Notes: a model not told the origin generated them from the sequence alone. 64,000 nt of DNA from Streptomyces panaciradicis (GCF_023516615.1 NZ_JAMGBF010000020.1:62001-126000); one strand, 5' to 3'. Counted from the first letter of the stretch, positions 1-10,574 are shown. Numbers and translations are program-made.

Positions 1-282
1 CGCGGTCAGGCCGGCTATGACGAAGGAGAGGGTGACGGCCGGGCCGGCCTTGGGGACGGCCTCGCCGAGGACCACGAAGATGCCGGTGCCCAGGGTGGCA
101 CCGATGCTGATCATGGTGAGCTGCCAGAGCCCGAGGGACCGGCGCAGACTGCCGCCCTCGCCCTGACCGCCCTCCGCGACCAGGCGTTCCACCGGCTTGC
201 GACGCATGAGGCGCGCGCCGAGGCCCGGGGACGGCGGGGCTTCGGTGGTACTGCTGTGCGGGGGTGCGCCTTGGTCGAGCAC
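1..282 (-). CDS. APC-family amino acid permease, N-terminal part (continues beyond the left edge)
   Basis: The visible 94 residues start MLDQGAPPHS and reach a first membrane helix with the APC-type signature SIGATLGTGIFVVLGE (unwound substrate-binding segment of helix 1) followed by AGPAVTLSF. This is typical of cationic amino-acid transporters of the APC superfamily, which would import amino acids across the cytoplasmic membrane. The GTG start at 282-280 is supported by an AAGGAG sequence 7 nt upstream. A later ATG (207-205) would remove the disordered first 25 residues but has no comparable site. The C-terminal bulk is outside the window, so substrate and completeness cannot be judged. Confidence 0.85.
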   Translation of the reverse strand, partial: MLDQGAPPHSSTTEAPPSPGLGARLMRRKPVERLVAEGGQGEGGSLRRSLGLWQLTMISIGATLGTGIFVVLGEAVPKAGPAVTLSFVIAGLTA

Positions 283-607
283 GCGCTGACTCCTTCGTCG
301 CTGCGGTCGGCGCGGCGGGACCGTCAGGCGTCCCCGCGCGAGCAGGGACCCGTCGAGCGGGGTCCGTGCCACGCCAGGTACAGCGCATGACCCTACGGGC
401 CGGGCCTTCGCAGGCGAAATGCAGCAACCTTGCGCATCCACGCAAGATCGTTGCGTTCATCGGAGGGGGGATGGGGGTTCGTTGCACCGGTGCCGTCGGA
501 ACGTGTCAGGGCCGCGGAGGACGACGCCCCAGGGGCGCGGGGAACTGCGCGACCGGCCAGGACCGGCCCGCAGCGACCCCACGTCCCGAGCACCCCCAGC
601 GGGGCGT
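283..607. other. Intergenic region between guaB1 3' end and the permease
   Basis: About 325 bases without a convincing gene. It should hold the permease promoter on the minus strand and the 3' flank of guaB1. The only structure I recognise is a GC-rich repeat module at 526-558 (listed separately). Short frames here overlap on both strands with no ribosome-binding site and are not called. Confidence 0.6.
526..558 (-). repeat. Dispersed Streptomyces intergenic repeat, copy A
   Basis: Read on the minus strand the core is GTCGCGCAGTTCCCCGCGCC followed by a small GCCCC/GGGGC palindrome. Related copies, in the opposite orientation, lie at 57697-57760 and 30300-30402. All three lie in the gap just after the 3' end of a minus-strand gene (here guaB1). 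I recognise this sequence as very common in Streptomyces intergenic DNA but know no formal name for it. The palindrome could help end transcription. Confidence 0.6.
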
Positions 608-2092
<1,485 letters not shown>

Positions 2093-2181
2093 TCAGCCAG
2101 GGGGAAGAGCACGTACTTCATTGTCCCATGGCGGCCGGAATGCGATGCCCGGGCGAATCGTCCAGGCAGGTCAGGGGGGTG

Positions 2182-2484
2182 TTAGGAGGATGCTCCAAGA
2201 GCCAGGGCCACGGTGGCGCCGGAGGCGTGCGTGAAGACGTCCACGGCGGTTTCCCACTCCTCCGGCCGCGCCTCGGCGTAGGGCCGCCAGTTGCGCACGA
2301 CGACCAGCAGACCCTTGCCGGCGGCCTCCTCGGGCCACACGCCCGGGTCCGACAGGACGTCGGCCAGCGCGTCCCAGTTGCGGCCGAACCAGTCCGGCAG
2401 CATCAGGTCCCGCGTGCACCGGTCCATCAGCCCGGCCTTGTCCCGGACCCCGTCCAGGTCCAGCGTGACCACGTGCTCCGTCAT
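2182..2484 (-). CDS. Barstar-family ribonuclease inhibitor
   Basis: The 100-residue protein resembles barstar: residues 31-45 read DWFGRNWDALADVLS, matching the inhibitor's binding helix, with both acidic residues that contact the ribonuclease active site kept (D38 and D42). There is no signal peptide, so it is cytoplasmic. Its ATG overlaps the stop of the upstream ribonuclease gene by four bases (ATGA), implying translational coupling and a cognate toxin-inhibitor relationship. Barstar is known to inhibit RNase Sa as well as barnase, which fits the neighbour. Direct interaction is inferred. Confidence 0.9.
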   Translation of the reverse strand: MTEHVVTLDLDGVRDKAGLMDRCTRDLMLPDWFGRNWDALADVLSDPGVWPEEAAGKGLLVVVRNWRPYAEARPEEWETAVDVFTHASGATVALALGASS

Positions 2485-2858
2485 CTCCGTACCACCTCGA
2501 ACGACTGGTAGTGATCATCGGTGTAGTAGATCTCGCCGCCCTGCCCGGTGACGATGCGCCGGGCTCCGCGGTCGTGCGAGCCCGGCGTGGGGACCGTGTA
2601 CTCGTGGTAGTAGCCGCGCCGCCGCCGGGGCAGCAGCCCCTCGAAGTTGCCGAAGACGGCGCCGTCCTTGGCATACGGGAAGGGGCCACCCTCGTCGATG
2701 AGGGCGAGCGTGTGCCGGGCCTCGGCGGGGAGCCGGGACGCCTGGACGGTCGCCGTGCCGGAAGGGGAACGCGGGATCGTCGCGTCGCCCGGCGAGCACG
2801 CCGTCAGCAGCGCGAGGAGCAGGCAGAGCAGCACACGGGGGACGAACCGGAGCACCAT
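2481..2858 (-). CDS. RNase Sa-like guanyl-specific ribonuclease with lipoprotein signal
   Basis: The 125-residue product has an N-terminal export signal ending in a lipobox (L18 T19 A20 C21), then a microbial ribonuclease domain very close to Streptomyces RNase Sa: GPFPYAKDGAVF, YYHEYTV, a GARRIVTG segment and DDHY. The family's catalytic base, arginines and acid are present as E86, R97/R100/R101 and H116. These enzymes cleave RNA after guanosine. Two features depart from secreted RNase Sa: the lipobox predicts membrane anchoring, and both disulfide cysteines are missing (the N-terminal one is replaced in ATVQAS and the chain ends EVVRR). It forms an operon with the barstar gene, overlapping by four bases. 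Confidence 0.92.
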   Translation of the reverse strand: MVLRFVPRVLLCLLLALLTACSPGDATIPRSPSGTATVQASRLPAEARHTLALIDEGGPFPYAKDGAVFGNFEGLLPRRRRGYYHEYTVPTPGSHDRGARRIVTGQGGEIYYTDDHYQSFEVVRR

Positions 2859-2898
2859 GCGCCCGATGCTGCCACGGCCGTCCCCTCATGACCTTCCG

Positions 2899-3921
2899 TC
2901 AGGGCCCGTCGGGGTCCGCCCTGTTGAGGGCCGGCCGCGGCGTCGGCCCCGCCGTCATCAGCACGTCCGCGGCCGAGGTGTCCGTCACCAGGCTGGTCAC
3001 CAGCCCGGAGCGCAGCACCGCGTCGATCGCCGCCGCCTTGCGCGCGCCGCCCGCTATGGCGACGACCTCCGGGATACGGCGCAGCTGGTCGGCCTTGACC
3101 GTGATGCACCGCTCGCCGAGGTCCCGTCCGACGCGGCGTCCCTCGGCGTTGAACAGGTGCGCGGACATCTCGGCGGCGACACCGAGGGAGGCGTAGTGCG
3201 CGCGCTCCTCGTCGCTGAGCATGTCGTGCACCGTCGAGATGCCGGGCTCCCAGGAGCCGATGGAGACGCAGGCGACGGTGACCTTGTCGAAGTACTCGAA
3301 GGCCCGCGCGATGCCGGTCTGGTGGCGCAGCGCCGCCGCGGTGGCCGCGTCCGGCAGCAGCATCGGCGCGTAGATGGGGTGGGCGTCGCCGCCGGAGACC
3401 TGGGCGGCGCGGCGCACGGCCTCGACGGAGCCGCGCTCGGCGGTACCGGCGTCGTACACGCCCGTCAGCTGCACCACGGTGCACGGTGGCAGCCGGTCCA
3501 GGGCGGCGGCCATGTGGATGGTGGAGCGGCCCCAGGCGAGCCCGAGCACATCGCCCTCGTTGACGAGCTCGCCGAGCAGGTCGGCGGCCACCTCACCGAG
3601 GTTCTCGGGGTCGGGGGTGTCCTCGGCCTCGGCCGGCGACTCCACCACGACGGCGTGCCTGAGGCCGTAGCGGGCGCGCAGCGCGTCCGAGCGCTCCGCG
3701 TCCAGCTCGGCCGGGACTCGGATCTCGATGCGTACGAGATCCCGTTCGAGGGCGGTCTCCAGGACCCGGGCCACCTTGAAGCGGCTGACGCCGAACTCCT
3801 CCGCGATCTGGATCTTGGACTTGCCCTCGAGGTAGAAGCGGCGGGCCATGGCCGCCGCCTGCACCAGCTCGGCGGGTCCCATCCGCACTGCTGACCGGCC
3901 GCCCGCCGTCATACCCGACAC
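2899..3921 (-). CDS. SorC/DeoR-type sugar-responsive transcriptional regulator
   Basis: The 340-residue protein has an N-terminal helix-turn-helix (about residues 19-54, including EGKSKIQIAEEFGVSRFKVARVL) followed by the large SorC effector-binding domain related to sugar-phosphate isomerases, with typical segments GLAWGRST and QLTGVYDAGTAE. Regulators of this family are usually released from DNA by phosphorylated sugars. I chose the GTG at 3921 because GAGGAG lies 6 nt upstream; a GTG at 3945 is in frame but poorly supported. It sits downstream of rpe in the same direction, suggesting a link to pentose-phosphate metabolism, which is inference. Confidence 0.88.
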   Translation of the reverse strand: MSGMTAGGRSAVRMGPAELVQAAAMARRFYLEGKSKIQIAEEFGVSRFKVARVLETALERDLVRIEIRVPAELDAERSDALRARYGLRHAVVVESPAEAEDTPDPENLGEVAADLLGELVNEGDVLGLAWGRSTIHMAAALDRLPPCTVVQLTGVYDAGTAERGSVEAVRRAAQVSGGDAHPIYAPMLLPDAATAAALRHQTGIARAFEYFDKVTVACVSIGSWEPGISTVHDMLSDEERAHYASLGVAAEMSAHLFNAEGRRVGRDLGERCITVKADQLRRIPEVVAIAGGARKAAAIDAVLRSGLVTSLVTDTSAADVLMTAGPTPRPALNRADPDGP

Positions 3922-3939
3922 GGCGTTCTCCTCACTGCT

Positions 3940-4022
3940 GTTCACACTCTGGATTCGCCGTTCATCCTTGCAGATCCGGCGTAGTTGATCCGCCCCGATG
4001 GGCGCCGTTCACAGCTGTTCAC
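3940..4022. promoter_or_regulatory. Four GTTCA(C/T) boxes upstream of the SorC-type regulator
   Basis: GTTCAC occurs at 3940-3945, 4007-4012 and 4017-4022, and GTTCAT at 3960-3965, all in the same orientation. The last two are exactly 10 bp apart, one helical turn. SorC-type proteins often bind TTCA/TGAA-containing sites near their own promoter, so this may be an autoregulatory operator. The assignment is a pattern-based guess. Confidence 0.35.
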
Positions 4023-4033
4023 CGACCTGTGGC

Positions 4034-4720
4034 TCAGTGGTCGCACGCCCAGGACGCCTCAGCGGTCACCGACTCCGCCTGGTTGCGCAGGGCACGTACC
4101 GCCTCGGCGGGGTCGTCGGCCCCGTACACCGCGGAACCCGCGACGAAGACGTCCGCGCCGGCCTCCGCGCAGCGCTCGATGGTGGCGGCCGAGACCCCGC
4201 CGTCGACCTGGAGCCACAGCTCCAGCCCGTGCTTGCTGATCAACTCGCGGGTGCGCCGAATCTTCGGAAGCATGATGTCCAGGAACGCCTGCCCGCCGAA
4301 GCCCGGCTCGACCGTCATGATCAGCAGCATGTCGAGCTCCGGCAGCAGATCCTCGTACGGCTCGATGGGCGTCGCGGGCCGCAGCGCCATGGAGGCTCGG
4401 GCGCCCTTGGCCCGGATCTCCCGGGCCAGCCGCACCGGGGCGGTGGCCGCCTCGACGTGGAAGGTGACGGAACCGGCCCCCGCTTCCACGTACTGGGGCG
4501 CCCACCGATCGGGGGCCTCGATCATCAGATGGCAGTCCAGCGGGGTGTCCGTCGCACGGGCCAGGGACTCTACGACCGGCACACCGAGCGTGAGGTTCGG
4601 GACGAAATGGTTGTCCATGACGTCGACGTGGAGCCAGTCGGCTCCCTTGACCGCCTTCGCCTCGTCCGCGAGGCGGGCGAAGTCTGCGGACAGGATGCTG
4701 GGGTTGATCTGCACGGCCAT
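4034..4720 (-). CDS. rpe: Ribulose-phosphate 3-epimerase
   Basis: This 228-residue TIM-barrel enzyme interconverts D-ribulose 5-phosphate and D-xylulose 5-phosphate in the pentose phosphate pathway. The family motifs are intact: NPSILSADF at the start, the metal-binding [13 protein letters not shown] and CHLMIE segments, the flexible VEPGFGGQ loop and LQVDGG with the catalytic aspartate. Length is normal. The start MAVQINPS fits family alignments. It is divergent from the MMPL transporter and upstream of the SorC-type regulator in the same direction. Confidence 0.97.
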   Translation of the reverse strand: MAVQINPSILSADFARLADEAKAVKGADWLHVDVMDNHFVPNLTLGVPVVESLARATDTPLDCHLMIEAPDRWAPQYVEAGAGSVTFHVEAATAPVRLAREIRAKGARASMALRPATPIEPYEDLLPELDMLLIMTVEPGFGGQAFLDIMLPKIRRTRELISKHGLELWLQVDGGVSAATIERCAEAGADVFVAGSAVYGADDPAEAVRALRNQAESVTAEASWACDH

Positions 4721-4854
4721 GACCCAAGCCTGCCATGTCCGGGCACGTTTGTTCGCGCCGGTCCGGACCTGAGCCGTTCATCGGATGCCGTCCGCGGCCG
4801 CCGCGTGCCATGCTGGGCCGCCGTACGGCACCACGTACATCCACGGGGGTAGCC

Positions 4855-7014
4855 ATGCGGCAGCTGTACGTCTGGAAGCGGAACGCCGTCCGGTTCGTGT
4901 GCGGCCGGCGCTCGAAGTGGCTGATCGTGATCCTGTGGCTGGTGGTCCTGGTGATCGCGGCCCCGTTCGGTTCGAAGCTCAACAGCGCCCAGGACAACGA
5001 CGCCCAGTCCTGGCTGCCCGGTTCCGCCGAGTCCACCCGGGCCCTGAACGCCTCCGAGCACTTCAGGCCCGAGCAGATCCCGGCGGTGGTCGTCTACGTC
5101 CGCGCGGACGGCCTGACGGTCCGCGACCGGCAGCAGATCGCGCAGGACGTCCGGCAGATCAGGACGCTGAGTGCCCACGGCGTTCGCGGCGCCGAGACCC
5201 GCGGCCCGGTCTACGACCGTGCGACCGCGCCGCGCGCCGCGCAGATCTACGTGCCCATCACCATGGACGCGCAGGGCTGGCAGCGCATCGCGCCCGCGGT
5301 CGACTCCATCCGCGAACAGGTGGGCAGGGGCGGCGGCGGACTGGCGGTGCACATCACCGGGCCGGGCGGCACGTCCGCGGACTTCTCCAAGGCCTTCGAG
5401 GGCATCGACTCCACGCTGCTGTTCTCGGCGATGGCCATCGTCGTGGTGATCCTGCTGTTCACCTACCGCAGTCCGACGCTGCTGTTCGTGCCGCTGATCG
5501 GGGTGGTGGCCGCCCTGTTCACGGCACAGGCGCTGATCTACGTGCTCGCCAAACACGCCGGTCTGACGGTCAACGGGCAGAGCGCGGGCATCCTGACGGT
5601 CCTCGTCTTCGGCGCGGGCACCGACTACGCGCTGCTGCTCGTCGCCCGCTACCGGGAGGAGCTGCGGCGGCACACGGACCGCCACGAGGCGATGGAGCTC
5701 GCCATGAACCGGGCCGGCCCCGCGGTCCTCGCCTCCGGCGCCACCGTCGTGCTGAGCATGCTGGTGCTCCTGGTCGCCGAGATGAACTCCACCCGCGGCC
5801 TGGGGCCGGTGGCCGCCATCGGCGTCGTGGTCGCGCTGCTGGCCATGCTCACCCTCTTCCCGGCCCTGCTGCTGGTCTTCGGCCGGTGGATCTTCTGGCC
5901 CGCGATCCCGCACCACGGCTCGGCCGATCCCACCGAGCGGGGAATCTGGGCCCGCATGGGCCGCAGTATCGCCGTGCGCCCGCGGATGATCTGGGGCATC
6001 ACGACCGCGGTGCTGGTCGCGCTGTCGCTGGGCCTGTTCCAGTTGCGGGCGGACGGGATCGCCAACGCGGACGCCTTCACCAACACCCCGGACTCCATCA
6101 CCGGACAGAAGGTCTCCGCACGCTACTTCCCGGCGGGCACCGGCGATCCGCTCGTCATCGTCGCCGACCGGGCGCGGGCCGAGCAGGTGGGCCGCGCCGT
6201 CGCCGCGGACCGCGGTGTCGTCCCGCAGAGCATCGGCATACCGCCCGGCGCGGCGCCCGAGCACAACGGCCAGGTGCTGCTGGAGGCGACCATGCGGGCG
6301 CCCTCCGACAGCGACGCGGCCAAGGCGACCGTGCAGCGGGTGCGCGACGCGGCGCACGCCGTGCCGGGCGCCCACGCCCTGGTGGGCGGTGGCACGGCGG
6401 CGCTGCTGGACATGGAGAACGCCCAGGTCCACGACAACTACCTGGTGATCCCGCTGGTCCTGGCCGTCGTCCTGCTGGTGCTCGCCCTCCTGCTGCGCGC
6501 GCTGGTGGGCCCGCTGCTGCTGGTCGCGACCGTCTGTCTGTCGCTGGCCACCGCGCTGGGGCTGAGCGCCCTGGTGTTCCGGCACATATTCGGCTACGCG
6601 GGCGAGGACGTGGCCTTCCCGCTCTTCGTCTTCGTCTTCCTGGTGGCTCTCGGCATCGACTACAACATCTTCCTGACCACCCGCATCCGCGAGGAGGCCG
6701 TGCGCCAGGGGACCCGCCCCGGCGTGGTCACGGGTCTCGCCGCCACCGGCGCGGTCATCACCTCGGCCGGCCTGGTCCTCGCGGGCACCTTCGCCGCGCT
6801 GGCCACGCTGCCCATGGTGGGCTTCGCCGAGATCGGCTTCGCGGTGGCGCTGGGCGTGCTGCTGGACACGTTCATCGTGCGGTCGGTGCTGGTGACGTCG
6901 CTCTTCCTGGACGTGGGCAAGAAGGTGTGGTGGCCGCACCACCTGTCCCGCGCCGACGGGGAGACCCGTCCCGCCGAGGCGGTCGGGCCCAGGGTCAGCC
7001 AGTCCTCCGAATGA
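4855..7014 (+). CDS. MMPL/RND-family membrane transporter
   Basis: The 719-residue protein has the MMPL layout: a first membrane helix (about 19-35), an extracytoplasmic domain, a block of five to six helices containing GAGTDYALLLVARYREEL (proton-relay and loop motif of helix 4), then a second copy of the same arrangement with ALGIDYNIFLTTRIREEA. Such proteins export lipids, lipoproteins or drugs using proton motive force; the substrate here is unknown. I placed the start at ATG 4855 because GGGGGTAG precedes it. An upstream in-frame ATG at 4735 would add an unrelated 40 residues. Its last 20 bases overlap the end of rsmB, which is convergent. Confidence 0.92.
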   Translation: MRQLYVWKRNAVRFVCGRRSKWLIVILWLVVLVIAAPFGSKLNSAQDNDAQSWLPGSAESTRALNASEHFRPEQIPAVVVYVRADGLTVRDRQQIAQDVRQIRTLSAHGVRGAETRGPVYDRATAPRAAQIYVPITMDAQGWQRIAPAVDSIREQVGRGGGGLAVHITGPGGTSADFSKAFEGIDSTLLFSAMAIVVVILLFTYRSPTLLFVPLIGVVAALFTAQALIYVLAKHAGLTVNGQSAGILTVLVFGAGTDYALLLVARYREELRRHTDRHEAMELAMNRAGPAVLASGATVVLSMLVLLVAEMNSTRGLGPVAAIGVVVALLAMLTLFPALLLVFGRWIFWPAIPHHGSADPTERGIWARMGRSIAVRPRMIWGITTAVLVALSLGLFQLRADGIANADAFTNTPDSITGQKVSARYFPAGTGDPLVIVADRARAEQVGRAVAADRGVVPQSIGIPPGAAPEHNGQVLLEATMRAPSDSDAAKATVQRVRDAAHAVPGAHALVGGGTAALLDMENAQVHDNYLVIPLVLAVVLLVLALLLRALVGPLLLVATVCLSLATALGLSALVFRHIFGYAGEDVAFPLFVFVFLVALGIDYNIFLTTRIREEAVRQGTRPGVVTGLAATGAVITSAGLVLAGTFAALATLPMVGFAEIGFAVALGVLLDTFIVRSVLVTSLFLDVGKKVWWPHHLSRADGETRPAEAVGPRVSQSSE

Positions 7015-8422
7015 GCGCCAGATACATGGCGTCGGTCCCGTGCAGATGCGGCCACAGCTGTACGTCGGGGCCCCCGCCCAGGTCCGGTACGCCCGGCAGC
7101 AGCGGCCGGACGTCGAGGAGTTCGGTCTCGGTGCGCTGCTTGAGCACGTCGTCGACGACGGCACGGGTCTCGGCGAGATGCGGCGAGCAGGTGGCGTAGC
7201 CGACCACGCCGCCGACGCGCACGGCGTCCAGGGCGGAGTGCAGCAGGGCCCGCTGCAGGGGCGCGAAACCCTCCAGGTCCTCGGGGCGGCGCCGCCAGCG
7301 CGCCTCGGGTCGCCGCCGCAGAGCGCCGAGCCCGGTGCAGGGCACGTCCATCAGCACCCGGTCGAAGGAGCCGGGCCGCCACGGCGGGCGGGTGCCGTCG
7401 GCCGCGATGACCTGATACGGCCCGGGGTTGCCGCTGAGTGCCTTGGCGACCAGGCCGGCCCGGTGCGGCTGCTTCTCGGAGGCGAGCAGCACGGCCCCGC
7501 GGGCGGCGGCCACGGCCGCCAGCAGCGCGGCCTTCCCGCCCGGTCCCGCGCACCCGTCGAGCCACCGCTCGTCGGGCCCGTCCAGCGGCGCGTTGGCCAG
7601 TGCGAGCGCGACGAGCTGGCTGCCCTCGTCCTGCACGCCGGCCCGCCCCTCCCGCACGGCCCCGATCGCCCCGGGCTCGCCGCCCTCGGCCAGCCGCACG
7701 GCGTACGGCGACCAGCGCCCCGGCACCGCGGCCTCCTCGTCGAGCAGCTCCTCGGTCGTGCAGCGGCCGGGACGCGCGACGAGGGTCACCTCGGGCCGCT
7801 CGTTGTCGGCCGCCAGCAGCGCCTCGATGCCGGCGCGTCCGCCGCCGAGCGAGTCCCACAGCGCGGAGACCACCCAGCGCGGATGCGAGTGCACGACGGC
7901 GAGATGGTCCTCGGGGTCCTCGTCGTAGGACGGCGCGACCTGCTCGATCCACCCGGCGAGATCGTGCTGGGCGACCTTGCGCAGCACGGCGTTGACGAAC
8001 TTGGCCCGCCCGTCGCCGAGCACGACGCGCGCGAGCTCCACGGAGGCGGAGACGGCGGCGTGCGTCGGGATCCGGGTGCCCAGCAGCTGGTGCACGCCGA
8101 GGCTGAGCACATCGAGCACCGGCGGGTCGACCTCGCGCAGCGGCCGGTCGACACAGGCCGCGATGACCGCGTCGTACGTCCCCTGCCACCGCAGCGTCCC
8201 GTAGACCAGCTCGGTCGCCAGCGCCGCGTCCCGCCCGTCGAACCGCTCGGGCCCCTCCTTCTCCCGCGCCTTGCGCAGCAGCGGCGGCAGGACGAGGTTG
8301 GCGTAGGCGTCCCGCTCGTCCACGGCCCTCAGCGCCTCGAAGGCGAGGATGCGGACGGGGTCCTTCTTGGGCCGCCGGTAGGGCTTGCCGGGCTTGCGGG
8401 GCCCACGGGGGGTGTCGCTCAC
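6995..8422 (-). CDS. rsmB: 16S rRNA cytosine-967 C5 methyltransferase (RsmB/NOP family)
   Basis: The 475-residue protein has a basic N-terminal tail, a NusB-like RNA-binding domain at about 25-170, and a SAM-dependent methyltransferase domain. The SAM-binding motif is visible as DGCAGPGGKAALLA. The two cysteine motifs of the family are present: VPCTGLGALRRRP and YATCSPHLAET, the latter carrying the catalytic nucleophile. It methylates C967 of 16S rRNA. It lies in the same direction as fmt, 70 bp downstream, the order seen in many bacteria. Its 3' end overlaps the convergent MMPL gene by 20 bp. Confidence 0.95.
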   Translation of the reverse strand: MSDTPRGPRKPGKPYRRPKKDPVRILAFEALRAVDERDAYANLVLPPLLRKAREKEGPERFDGRDAALATELVYGTLRWQGTYDAVIAACVDRPLREVDPPVLDVLSLGVHQLLGTRIPTHAAVSASVELARVVLGDGRAKFVNAVLRKVAQHDLAGWIEQVAPSYDEDPEDHLAVVHSHPRWVVSALWDSLGGGRAGIEALLAADNERPEVTLVARPGRCTTEELLDEEAAVPGRWSPYAVRLAEGGEPGAIGAVREGRAGVQDEGSQLVALALANAPLDGPDERWLDGCAGPGGKAALLAAVAAARGAVLLASEKQPHRAGLVAKALSGNPGPYQVIAADGTRPPWRPGSFDRVLMDVPCTGLGALRRRPEARWRRRPEDLEGFAPLQRALLHSALDAVRVGGVVGYATCSPHLAETRAVVDDVLKQRTETELLDVRPLLPGVPDLGGGPDVQLWPHLHGTDAMYLALIRRTG

Positions 8423-8492
8423 GAAAAAGGTGCTCCGGAGGTGAGATCAGGGAAATACGTCCCCAGCGTACGTCGCCCGGGCCGGCCGGTTG

Positions 8493-9422
8493 CTAGCCGA
8501 GGCTCTCGCCGTCCGCGATGCGCACCCCACGGGCCCAGTCGGCGGCCCGCATCGGCTTCTTGCCCTGGGCCTGCACCCACAGCAGCTCCACGGCGTACGA
8601 GCCGGTGCCGACGTGCACGCTGTTCTTGCCGACGGCCGGCTCGGCGGGCGCGAGGTCGGTCCGCTCCGGCACGGGCGCGACCTGGATGAGCTTGAGCCGC
8701 TCGCCCCGGAAGACGGTCCAGGCGCCGGGCGCGGGCGTGCAGCCGCGCACGACCCGGTCGACCCGCAACGCGGGTGCCCGCCAGTCCACCTGGGCGTCCT
8801 CGACGGTGATCTTCGGGGCCAGGGTAATGCCGTCGGCCGGCTGCGGTACGGCCTTCAGCGTGCCGTCCTCGATGCCGTCCATGGTCGCGGCGAGCAGGCC
8901 GGCGCCGGCGAAGGCGAGCCGGGTGAGCAGGTCGCCGCTGGTGTCGGTGGGCCGGATCTCCTCCGTGACGGTGCCGTAGACGGGCCCGGAGTCCAGTCCC
9001 TCCTCGATCAGGAAGGTCGAGGCTCCCGTGATCTCGTCCCCGGCCATCAGGGAGTGCTGCACGGGCGCCGCGCCCCGCCAGGCGGGCAGCAGTGAGAAGT
9101 GCAGGTTGACCCAGCCGTGGGCGGGGACGTCGAGGGCCACGCGCGGCAGCAGGGCGCCGTAGGCCACGACGGGACAGCAGTCGGGCGCGATCTCCCGCAG
9201 CCGCTCCAGGAACTCCGGGTCGCGCGGCTTGAGCGGCTTCAGCACCTCGATGCCGGCCTCCTCCGCCCGCTGGGCCACGGGCGACGCGACCAGCCGCCGC
9301 CCTCGTCCCGCCGGCGCGTCGGGCCGCGTGACGACGGCGGCGACCTCGTGCCGCCCGGAGGAGATCAGAGCGTCCAGGGCGGGAACGGCGACCTCGGGGG
9401 TCCCGGCGAAGACGAGCTTCAT
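8493..9422 (-). CDS. fmt: Methionyl-tRNA formyltransferase
   Basis: The 309-residue enzyme formylates initiator Met-tRNA using 10-formyl-tetrahydrofolate. The N-terminal Rossmann-type domain shows KLVFAGTPE, the catalytic loop [15 protein letters not shown] with its essential histidine, and [14 protein letters not shown], followed by the C-terminal OB-like tRNA-binding domain. Length matches the family. It probably forms an operon with rsmB downstream. The start [10 protein letters not shown] is the canonical one. Confidence 0.97.
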   Translation of the reverse strand: MKLVFAGTPEVAVPALDALISSGRHEVAAVVTRPDAPAGRGRRLVASPVAQRAEEAGIEVLKPLKPRDPEFLERLREIAPDCCPVVAYGALLPRVALDVPAHGWVNLHFSLLPAWRGAAPVQHSLMAGDEITGASTFLIEEGLDSGPVYGTVTEEIRPTDTSGDLLTRLAFAGAGLLAATMDGIEDGTLKAVPQPADGITLAPKITVEDAQVDWRAPALRVDRVVRGCTPAPGAWTVFRGERLKLIQVAPVPERTDLAPAEPAVGKNSVHVGTGSYAVELLWVQAQGKKPMRAADWARGVRIADGESLG

Positions 9423-9597
9423 GGGTGGGTTCGGACCTCTCGGGGAGCGGGGTGCGGGCAGCGACCCAGTCTATGACCTCGGGGCCGACGGGAAACGGCT
9501 GGTGCGGGCGGCGGAAGGGCCGGCCCGCGGCCGTCGGCCGAGGCGCGCCGCCTGCGGCCGGGGCGCGCGCATATGCCCACACGCCCCCACTGCGTGA

Positions 9598-10239
<642 letters not shown>

Positions 10240-10253
10240 ACCACCTTTTCCTC

Positions 10254-10290
10254 CTGCCCTCCCGGCCCACATCCGGCTCCGGGAGGGCAG
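10254..10290 (+). terminator. Intrinsic terminator after the HTH gene
   Basis: CTGCCCTCCCGG and CCGGGAGGGCAG form a perfect 12-bp stem around a 13-nt loop, 14 bp after the stop codon. There is no T-run, as is usual in Streptomyces. Confidence 0.8.
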
Positions 10291-10358
10291 ACGCTTGCCC
10301 GGGACGCGGGCAGGGACGTGCCGGCTCGGCCGCCGGGGCAGCGCTTCCTCCGGGTGGC

Positions 10359-10456
10359 CTCTGTGTGGGCAGAAGGCGGGTGGCCTCTGTGTGGGCAGAG
10401 GGCCCGCCTGGTGCCGCGCCCTCTGTGTGGGCAGAAGGCCCGCCTCGTGCCGCGGC
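10359..10456. repeat. Short tandem repeat, CTCTGTGTGGGCAGA core in three copies
   Basis: The core CTCTGTGTGGGCAGA occurs at 10359, 10385 and 10421. The last two belong to consecutive 36-bp units (10385-10420 and 10421-10456) that differ at three positions; the first unit is a 26-bp version. The sequence is less GC-rich than its surroundings and lies between two terminators, so it is probably untranscribed. I recognise no function. Confidence 0.75.
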
Positions 10457-10503
10457 GCACCCGCACGCCGGGCCGCCCCGCGGCCTCCGGTACGGGCCCG
10501 GCC

Positions 10504-10553
10504 GGCGCCGCCGCAACCGTCACAGCCGCGCGAACCGCGGCAACGGCGGCGCC
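10504..10553 (-). terminator. Compound hairpin after priA
   Basis: GGCGCCGCCG pairs with CGGCGGCGCC (10 bp), and the intervening loop contains a second hairpin, GCCGCG/CGCGGC. It lies about 21 bp downstream of the priA stop on the minus strand and is a plausible factor-independent terminator. Confidence 0.6.
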
Positions 10554-10574
10554 CGAGGCGAGAGTCGAGGAGAC

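Larger units (their letters stand above)
10240..10574. other. Convergent intergenic region with terminators and tandem repeats
   Basis: This 335-base stretch between the ends of the HTH gene and priA holds a terminator for each gene (10254-10290 and 10504-10553) and a short tandem repeat (10359-10456). Open frames run through it on both strands, but with no start signal or recognisable product. Confidence 0.7.

Noticed and set aside
6995..7014. Twenty-base overlap of the MMPL and rsmB ends as a sign of a frameshift
   Set aside because: Both proteins have normal C-termini and lengths; short convergent overlaps are common in Streptomyces.
4570..7164. Minus-strand frame of 864 codons opposite the MMPL gene
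   Set aside because: It is the antisense shadow of the MMPL transporter, rich in His, Gln, Arg and Asp and with no recognisable domain.
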